This document shows, piece by piece, positions 58,876 through 64,000 of a stretch of DNA of 64,000 bases. Position numbers and translations under genes: made by a program. This DNA comes from Alicyclobacillus mali (GTDB lineage Bacteria > Bacillota > Bacilli > Alicyclobacillales > Alicyclobacillaceae). The stretch's first letter is position 1. Every line of letters starts with the position of its first letter. Location: the NCBI RefSeq assembly GCF_017329565.1, contig NZ_JAFMTT010000011.1; one strand, given 5' to 3'. Under the pieces are notes generated by a model. The model was not told the DNA's origin. It searched no databases and saw only the letters and a program-made list of their open reading frames with translations.

Positions 58876-59865
58876 GTGAAGCTGAAGCGGCTTGGCATCT
58901 ACGCGACGATTCTGGCGGGGACCGCTGCTTTTCTTTGGGGAGCGAAGGAAGCCGCGCGTCTGCAGCCTGCGCCCGTCGATTGGCACACGGTGGTGGTTCG
59001 AGAGCCGGCGCCAGAACCGATTTTGCGGGCGCACCTGGACGCCCGGGGCCCCGACCTGACGCGCTCGCGGGCGTGGGATCCGAGTCCTTCTCGCGTCGCG
59101 GCGTTTGCTGTGGAGCCGAAGGGCGAGCTTGTGGTGTTTGGCCTGCGCACGGGGAACAGCGTGGCCAGCCTTCATATTTCATCAGGCGTGGCAAGCGCGG
59201 CGTGGGTCAGTGACCGGCTCATGCTCATTCTCACGGGCGGCGGGCAACTCGAGACGTACGACGTTTGGAATCACGTCATGAGGCCTATTGCGTGGCTTCA
59301 CCCGCCGGCAGGCATGGCGTGGCAAGCCATGGCCTGGAGCGGCTACACGAACGATCTGTACGTCCTGTTCTCCGGCCCGTGGAGCAATGAGGTCTACTAC
59401 TTTGACACGAATGAGCACATGTACGTGGAATCGCTCGCCAACCTCTCCATCCGCCAAGCCTACGATGCCGCAACGGCTCTCACGCTGTATCTCGTCGACG
59501 CGCAGCATCGCCTGTGGGCGGATCGCGGCGGGCTGCTTCGCCCGTTGGCGTCTCGGGTGGCACTGATTCGCGGCGCGGGAAACACCGTTTACTGTGCCGA
59601 GCTGAATGGAGGCGGGGAGGCTGTTGCCGTCCGCTCGTTTGACGGTCGCACTTGGACGACGTTGTGCCGATTGCCCTCGCCAGTGCCCGCCTCGAGCTTG
59701 GTGATCGATCACGCCGGCCACGTCTACATCGTGAACCGGCGCTTCATTGAGGACGCCTCGGGACGCGTGGTCCTTGCGCCGCAGGGCGCGTTTTTTCTCG
59801 CCTCGCAGAGCGCCGACGCGGTGCTGGTTGTCCGCGGAAACACGTACGGGGTCGTGATGGATTGA
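58876..59865 (+). CDS. membrane-anchored hypothetical protein, possible beta-propeller
   Basis: 329 residues, N-terminal signal anchor (about 7-23) then an extracytoplasmic domain with recurring ~40-residue units of the form strand-turn-W/Y (VSDRLMLILTGGGQLETYDVWNH; AWSGYTNDLYVLFSGPWSNEVYYFD; VDAQHRLWADRGG; IDHAGHVYIVNRRF), suggestive of a beta-propeller. No catalytic motif and no family recognised. GTG 58876 follows GAAAGAGGT. Likely an operon with the phosphodiester glycosidase. Confidence 0.7.
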   Translation: MKLKRLGIYATILAGTAAFLWGAKEAARLQPAPVDWHTVVVREPAPEPILRAHLDARGPDLTRSRAWDPSPSRVAAFAVEPKGELVVFGLRTGNSVASLHISSGVASAAWVSDRLMLILTGGGQLETYDVWNHVMRPIAWLHPPAGMAWQAMAWSGYTNDLYVLFSGPWSNEVYYFDTNEHMYVESLANLSIRQAYDAATALTLYLVDAQHRLWADRGGLLRPLASRVALIRGAGNTVYCAELNGGGEAVAVRSFDGRTWTTLCRLPSPVPASSLVIDHAGHVYIVNRRFIEDASGRVVLAPQGAFFLASQSADAVLVVRGNTYGVVMD

Positions 59866-60013
59866 GTTTGGCGTGATCGAACCATTTGCATGATGGGACG
59901 CTCGCCCACAGCTGCGGTCGCGGATGCATGTGCGAAGTTCTCGATGTGAAGCTGATATGGATATCGTATAATGTTGGGCGACTGCCGAGGCGGCCTTTCG
60001 CGTAGCTTCGGAC
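59866..60013 (+). promoter_or_regulatory. intergenic region with sipS promoter
   Basis: Perfect -10 TATAAT at 59967-59972; no good -35. Nothing else visible. Confidence 0.5.
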
Positions 60014-60613
60014 ATGACAGAGCAGGGAAGTGGCAACGTGGAACAGCGACAACCGATGGAAGAGAGGCCGAAGCGCAACTGGTTCTCTGGGCTGTTTTTG
60101 CCCATCCTGATTGGCGTGGCCATCGCCATGGCGCTTCGGATGTGGGTGGTAAGCCCCGCGCGTGTGCCGTCTGCTTCGATGTACCCCACCATCCCTGCGA
60201 CGAGCTCCCGCAATTTCGCATACGTGATCGTCAACAAACTGGCGACGGAGCTTTGGCCCATTCACCGCGGGGAGGTCGTCGTGTTTCATTGGCCGGATGA
60301 TCCGAGCGAACTGTTTGTGAAGCGCGTGATCGGCATGCCTGGCGACACGGTGACCGTGACCTCGAATGCCGTGTACATCAACGGCAAGAAGCTGGTCGAG
60401 AACAATCCGGATATTTCGAAGTACAACGGCACGGTCGTCGGAACCTGGAAGGTGCCGCCCGGATGCTACTTCATGCTTGGCGACAACCGGCCCATCTCCG
60501 ACGACAGCAGGCTCTGGGTACACAAGTTCGTGCCGCGCTCCATGATTGTGGGCGAGGCGGAATTTGTGGTCTATCCGTTCAACAAAATGAGCGTCATCTC
60601 TCAACACGTCTGA
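60014..60613 (+). CDS. sipS: type I signal peptidase
   Basis: Membrane-bound serine-lysine protease that removes signal peptides outside the cytoplasmic membrane. 199 residues: short cytoplasmic tail, one helix (~28-44), then the catalytic domain. Nucleophile Ser55 in PSASMYPT and general base Lys103 in FVKRVIGMPGD, followed by FMLGDNRPISDDSRLW near 153-168. ATG 60014 lacks a clear ribosome binding site; GTG 60038 (after AGGGAAGTGG) is an equally good start. The SipS symbol denotes the family, not orthology. Next gene starts 15 nt later. Confidence 0.93.
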   Translation: MTEQGSGNVEQRQPMEERPKRNWFSGLFLPILIGVAIAMALRMWVVSPARVPSASMYPTIPATSSRNFAYVIVNKLATELWPIHRGEVVVFHWPDDPSELFVKRVIGMPGDTVTVTSNAVYINGKKLVENNPDISKYNGTVVGTWKVPPGCYFMLGDNRPISDDSRLWVHKFVPRSMIVGEAEFVVYPFNKMSVISQHV

Positions 60614-60628
60614 GAGGAGTGAGCGCAG

Positions 60629-61609
60629 ATGCAGTATGTGCGCCTCGGCAAGACGGGGCTCGAGGTTTCTCGCATTTGCCTCGGATGCATGAGCTATGGG
60701 GATCCGGAGCGGGGCACGCACTCCTGGGTGCTGCGCGAGGAAGAAGCGCGCCCGTTCCTTCGCAAGGCGCTCGATCTCGGCATCAACTTCTTCGATACGG
60801 CAAACGTGTACTCGCTCGGCGCCAGTGAGGAGATCCTCGGCCGCGCGCTGCGCGATTTCGTCAGGCGGGAAGAGGTCGTGATCGCCACGAAGGTGCACGG
60901 GCGCATGCGGCCCGGGCCGAACGGCGGCGGACTGTCGCGCAAGCATATCCTGGAGGAGATTGATAACAGCCTGCGCCGCCTCGGCACGGATTACGTGGAT
61001 CTGTACCAGATCCATCGGTTTGATCCGAACACGCCGGTCGAGGAGACGATGGAGGCGTTGCACGACGTCGTGAAGGCGGGCAAGGCGCGCTACATCGGTG
61101 CCTCGTCGATGTACGCGCGGCAGTTCATGAAGCTTCAGCACGCGGCCGAATTGCACGGATGGACGAAGTTTGTATCGATGCAGAACTACTACAATCTCCT
61201 TTACCGCGAGGAGGAGCGGGAGATGATGCCGCTCTGCCAGGAGGATGGCATCGGCGTCATTCCGTGGAGCCCGCTCGCGCGCGGCCGGCTGACGCGGGAC
61301 TGGGATACGCGCACGGCGAGATCGGAGACGGACGAATTCGGCCGCAAGCTTTACGCGCTCACGGAGGAGAGCGATCGGCGCATCGTCGAGCGGGTCAAGG
61401 CCGTGGCGGAACAGCGCGGCGTGCCGATGGCGCAGGTGGCGCTGGCCTGGGTGCTGTCGAAGCCGTTCGTGACGGCGCCCATCATCGGCGCGACGAAGCT
61501 CCATCACCTGGAGGACGCTGTGGCGGCGCTCGAGCTTCAGCTGACGCAGGACGAGATCGCCGAGCTCGAGGAGAACTACGTGCCGCATCCGGTCCTGGGT
61601 CACCAGTGA
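60629..61609 (+). CDS. aldo/keto reductase
   Basis: NADPH-dependent aldehyde/ketone reductase, 326 residues, TIM barrel. Catalytic tetrad Asp (NFFDTANVYS) and Tyr of the same motif near 53-62, Lys in IATKVHG near 88, and His in LYQIHRFD near 128. The IGASSMYARQF and IPWSPLARGRLT blocks are typical of the YajO/AKR11-13 group. ATG 60629 follows GAGAGGAGTGAG. Physiological substrate unknown. Confidence 0.93.
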   Translation: MQYVRLGKTGLEVSRICLGCMSYGDPERGTHSWVLREEEARPFLRKALDLGINFFDTANVYSLGASEEILGRALRDFVRREEVVIATKVHGRMRPGPNGGGLSRKHILEEIDNSLRRLGTDYVDLYQIHRFDPNTPVEETMEALHDVVKAGKARYIGASSMYARQFMKLQHAAELHGWTKFVSMQNYYNLLYREEEREMMPLCQEDGIGVIPWSPLARGRLTRDWDTRTARSETDEFGRKLYALTEESDRRIVERVKAVAEQRGVPMAQVALAWVLSKPFVTAPIIGATKLHHLEDAVAALELQLTQDEIAELEENYVPHPVLGHQ

Positions 61610-61653
61610 TGGGCTAGATTCATCAGGTTCGGTTAAAAGGAGCGCGGTGGAGG

Positions 61654-63288
61654 ATGTCCGTGGAACTGGAAAACAAGGAGGCGCTCCTCGAAGAGGGCTC
61701 GCGCTGCGCGAACCGCCGGACGTTCGCCATCATCTCGCACCCGGATGCGGGAAAGACGACGTTGACCGAGAAGCTGCTGTTGTTCGGCGGCGCTATCCGC
61801 GAGGCGGGCGCAGTGAAGGGGCGGAAGGCGCGGAGGCACGCGACGAGCGACTGGATGGAGATTGAGAAGCAGCGCGGCATCTCGGTCACGTCGACCGTGC
61901 TGCAGTTCGATTACATGGGGTGTCGTCTGAATCTGCTCGACACGCCGGGCCACGAAGACTTCAGCGAGGACACGTACCGGACACTCGCGGCGGCGGACAG
62001 CGCGGTGATGCTCATTGACGCGGCGAAGGGCGTGGAGCCGCAGACCATCAAGCTGTTCGAGGTCTGCCGGATGCGCGGCATTCCCATTTTCACCTTCGTC
62101 AATAAGCTGGACCGCCACGGCAAGGATCCGTTCGAACTGATGGAGGAAATTGAGCGCGTGCTCGGGATCCGCTCCTGTCCGGTGACTTGGCCCATCGGCA
62201 TGGGACCCGATTTTCAGGGCATCTATCACCGCATGGAAGGGCGGTTCGAGCGCTTCACGAGCCGAGCGGACGAGACGCGCGTACCGGTGCCGGACCTGAA
62301 CGATCCAGCCCTAGCCGACGAGCTCGGCGAAGTCCTCTGGCAGAAGCTCAAGGACGACATCGAACTGCTCGATGTCGCGGGCGACTCGTTTGATGCGGAT
62401 CTCGTCCGCCAGGGCAAGCTGACGCCGATGTACTTCGGCAGTGCGATCGCCAACTTCGGCGTCGCGTCGTTCCTTGAATCGTTCATTCAGCTCGCGCCCG
62501 CACCCGGCCCGCGGGAGAGCAGTGTCGGCTTGGTCCGCCCGGACGATCCCGTCTTCACGGGCTTCGTCTTCAAAATTCAGGCGAACATGAATCCCGCTCA
62601 TCGGGATCGCGTCGCGTTTGTCCGGATCTGCTCGGGCAAGTTCGCGCGCGGCATGAGCGTGACGCACGTCCGCACGGGCAAGCGCCTTGCGCTCACGCAG
62701 CCGCAGCAGTTCTTCGGCCAGGAGCGCGAGACCGTCGACGAGGCGTACGCGGGCGACATCATCGGCATTCACGATCCCGGGCTGTTCCGCATCGGCGACA
62801 CGCTCGTCGAGCGAGGCAGTCTGGAATTCCCGCCGCTGCCCTCGTTTTCGCCAGAGCACTTTGCGCGGGTGTCCGTGCCGAACGCGATGAAATACAAGCA
62901 GTTTCACAAGGGAATTGCCGAGTTGACCGAGGAGGGCGCCGTGCAGGTGTTTCGCCAGGCCAACCGCACCGAGGACCTGATCCTCGGCGCCGTCGGCCAG
63001 CTTCAGTTCGACGTTTTTGTCCACCGCATGAAGCACGAGTACAGCGTCGACGTCGAGATGATCCGATTGCCGTATCAGTTCGCACGGTGGCTGGAGTCCG
63101 ACGAACCCCTCGAACAACTCCAGTTCGATCGATACGCGACGCTCATCGTGCGCGATCGCGACGGGCGCACGGTGCTCTTGTTCCAGACGGAGTTCGCCAT
63201 GCAGTGGCTGCTCGACAAAAACCCGAATGTGCGCCTGCACAAGACGTCGTTTGAACTGGACGCGTCCCGAAGGCGCTCGAAGGAGTGA
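61654..63288 (+). CDS. prfC: peptide chain release factor 3
   Basis: Translational GTPase that recycles RF1/RF2 from the ribosome after termination. 544 residues. G1 SHPDAGKTT near 29-37, the SDWMEIEKQRGISVTSTVLQF switch near 65-85, G3 DTPGHEDFSEDTYR near 96-109, G4 NKLDR near 150. EF-G-like domains II and III follow (GFVFKIQANMNPAHRDR near 305; GQLQFDVFVHRMKHEY near 448). ATG 61654 abuts GGTGGAGG; GTG 61660 has ideal 6-nt spacing and may be the true start. A 5-nt gap to the next gene. Confidence 0.95.
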   Translation: MSVELENKEALLEEGSRCANRRTFAIISHPDAGKTTLTEKLLLFGGAIREAGAVKGRKARRHATSDWMEIEKQRGISVTSTVLQFDYMGCRLNLLDTPGHEDFSEDTYRTLAAADSAVMLIDAAKGVEPQTIKLFEVCRMRGIPIFTFVNKLDRHGKDPFELMEEIERVLGIRSCPVTWPIGMGPDFQGIYHRMEGRFERFTSRADETRVPVPDLNDPALADELGEVLWQKLKDDIELLDVAGDSFDADLVRQGKLTPMYFGSAIANFGVASFLESFIQLAPAPGPRESSVGLVRPDDPVFTGFVFKIQANMNPAHRDRVAFVRICSGKFARGMSVTHVRTGKRLALTQPQQFFGQERETVDEAYAGDIIGIHDPGLFRIGDTLVERGSLEFPPLPSFSPEHFARVSVPNAMKYKQFHKGIAELTEEGAVQVFRQANRTEDLILGAVGQLQFDVFVHRMKHEYSVDVEMIRLPYQFARWLESDEPLEQLQFDRYATLIVRDRDGRTVLLFQTEFAMQWLLDKNPNVRLHKTSFELDASRRRSKE

Positions 63289-63293
63289 GACGC

Positions 63294-64000
63294 GTGCCGA
63301 CGGCGGCCTACATGACCTACTCACAACTCGTCCAACGCCTGCGCCAACTCGCCGACCTGGCGCCGGATCTCGTTCGTCTCGAGGTCATTGGGAAGAGCCG
63401 ACTCGGGCGAGACCTATTTGCCGTTGCGCTGACGGACGAGGCGACGGGATCGGCCCTCGACAAGCCGGCCGTCCTGGTCGACGGCAACATTCACGCGGGC
63501 GAGGTGTGCGCGTCGAGTGCCGTCGTGTATTGGATCGAGCGCCTGGTTGAAGAGCGGGAGCGCGATCCGGCCGTGCGCGAGTTGCTTCGGACGCGCACCG
63601 TCTACGCCATCCCGCGCATTGCGGTCGACGGCGCGGAGGTGTATCTCACCACGCCCGCCAGGCTTCGCTCGAGTCCGCACCTGTACCCGCACACGGCGCC
63701 ACCCGACGGCTTTGTCGAGGACGATGTCAACGGCGATGGGCGCATTCTGTGGATGCGCGTGCCGGCGGAGGACGGGGCCTACGCTGTCGACGAGATCGAC
63801 CCGCGCGTGATGCGCCCGCGGCAGCCTGGTGAGATAGGCGGCGTGTACTACCATCTCTTCCCCGAGGGCCGGGTCGTGCGGACGTCACAAGGCGGGGCGC
63901 GACCGGCTGCTTCGTCCGCGCGGGACGCGCGCCTGCACGGCATGGACTTCAACCGGAATTTTCCCATTCGCTGGGCGGGGGAGAGCGGCCAGCCGGGGGC
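63294..64000 (+). CDS. M14-family zinc carboxypeptidase, 3' truncated by window edge
   Basis: Open from GTG 63294 (8 nt after AAGGAG) to the window end with no stop, at least 235 residues. SQLVQRLRQLADLAPDLVRLEVIGKSRLGRDLFAVAL near 9-45 is the standard M14 opening (quoted in part). The zinc motif HxxE is visible in DGNIHAGEV near 66-74, and FNRNFP near 223-228 is a substrate-binding motif. The region near 150-160 (EDDVNGDGRILWMRVP) matches secreted M14 enzymes that carry an insertion there. No signal peptide, so probably cytosolic. The third zinc His and catalytic Glu lie beyond the window. Confidence 0.88.
   Translation, partial: MPTAAYMTYSQLVQRLRQLADLAPDLVRLEVIGKSRLGRDLFAVALTDEATGSALDKPAVLVDGNIHAGEVCASSAVVYWIERLVEERERDPAVRELLRTRTVYAIPRIAVDGAEVYLTTPARLRSSPHLYPHTAPPDGFVEDDVNGDGRILWMRVPAEDGAYAVDEIDPRVMRPRQPGEIGGVYYHLFPEGRVVRTSQGGARPAASSARDARLHGMDFNRNFPIRWAGESGQPG

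Noticed and set aside
1..64000. CRISPR arrays, insertion sequences, prophage, tRNA or rRNA genes
   Set aside because: Looked for on both strands; no regularly spaced repeats, transposase motifs or tRNA cloverleafs were seen apart from the tRNA-like part of tmRNA.

Overview
The window looks like a 64 kb chromosomal segment from a thermoacidophilic, spore-forming, high-GC member of the Firmicutes, most probably Alicyclobacillus. The strongest single clue is a serine-carboxyl peptidase precursor (35676-37337) that agrees with my recollection of kumamolisin along almost its whole length. Strong AGGAGG-type ribosome binding sites, frequent GTG/TTG starts, a SecG-terminated glycolytic operon, a ComER-like protein and a Spo0A-type box in front of a soluble histidine kinase fit the same picture. 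I saw no insertion sequence, phage gene, CRISPR array, tRNA or rRNA. Apart from one tmRNA gene, the DNA is densely packed with protein-coding genes. Both ends cut genes (lysA on the left, an M14 peptidase on the right).

Layout. 1-9739: lysA, a class I fumarase, mntH, a divergent polysaccharide flippase, a fused pyrimidine-nucleoside phosphorylase/cytidine deaminase and pepF. 9740-12000 (minus strand): an orphan soluble histidine kinase and a ComER/ProC-like gene. 12026-17300: the glycolytic operon pgk-tpiA-gpmI-eno-secG, with a clear promoter and terminator. 17325-22531: an MFS transporter, then the RNA-surveillance and ribosome-rescue group rnr-smpB-ssrA. 22630-24211: an aldehyde dehydrogenase with a candidate cre site. 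24222-29083: a complete MpsC-MpsA-MpsB (DabB/DabA-like) inorganic-carbon or cation-coupled membrane system. 29138-34399: a four-gene, tightly overlapping Pel-like exopolysaccharide locus (TPR protein, PelF, PelG, membrane-anchored exported protein). 34426-41587: lapA-like gene, methyltransferase, kumamolisin, metE, luciferase-like oxidoreductase and flavin reductase.

41724-50206 is the most coherent system in the window: a guanidine-I (ykkC) riboswitch and terminator in front of an APC permease, two urea-carboxylase-associated (carboxyguanidine deiminase) proteins, a biotin-dependent guanidine/urea carboxylase and allophanate hydrolase. Together these can take up guanidine and convert it to ammonia and CO2. 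50211-53329 (minus) is a sugar-type ABC importer without its ATPase. 53534-57564 holds a small helical protein, an MFS exporter, a soluble chemoreceptor-like protein with a C-terminal Cache-like domain and a formamidase/acetamidase. 57685-64000 carries a tiny basic ORF with its own terminator, a phosphodiester glycosidase, a membrane-anchored hypothetical protein, signal peptidase I, an aldo/keto reductase, prfC and a truncated M14 carboxypeptidase.

All calls come from reading motifs, ribosome binding sites and gene order by eye. No database search was run.
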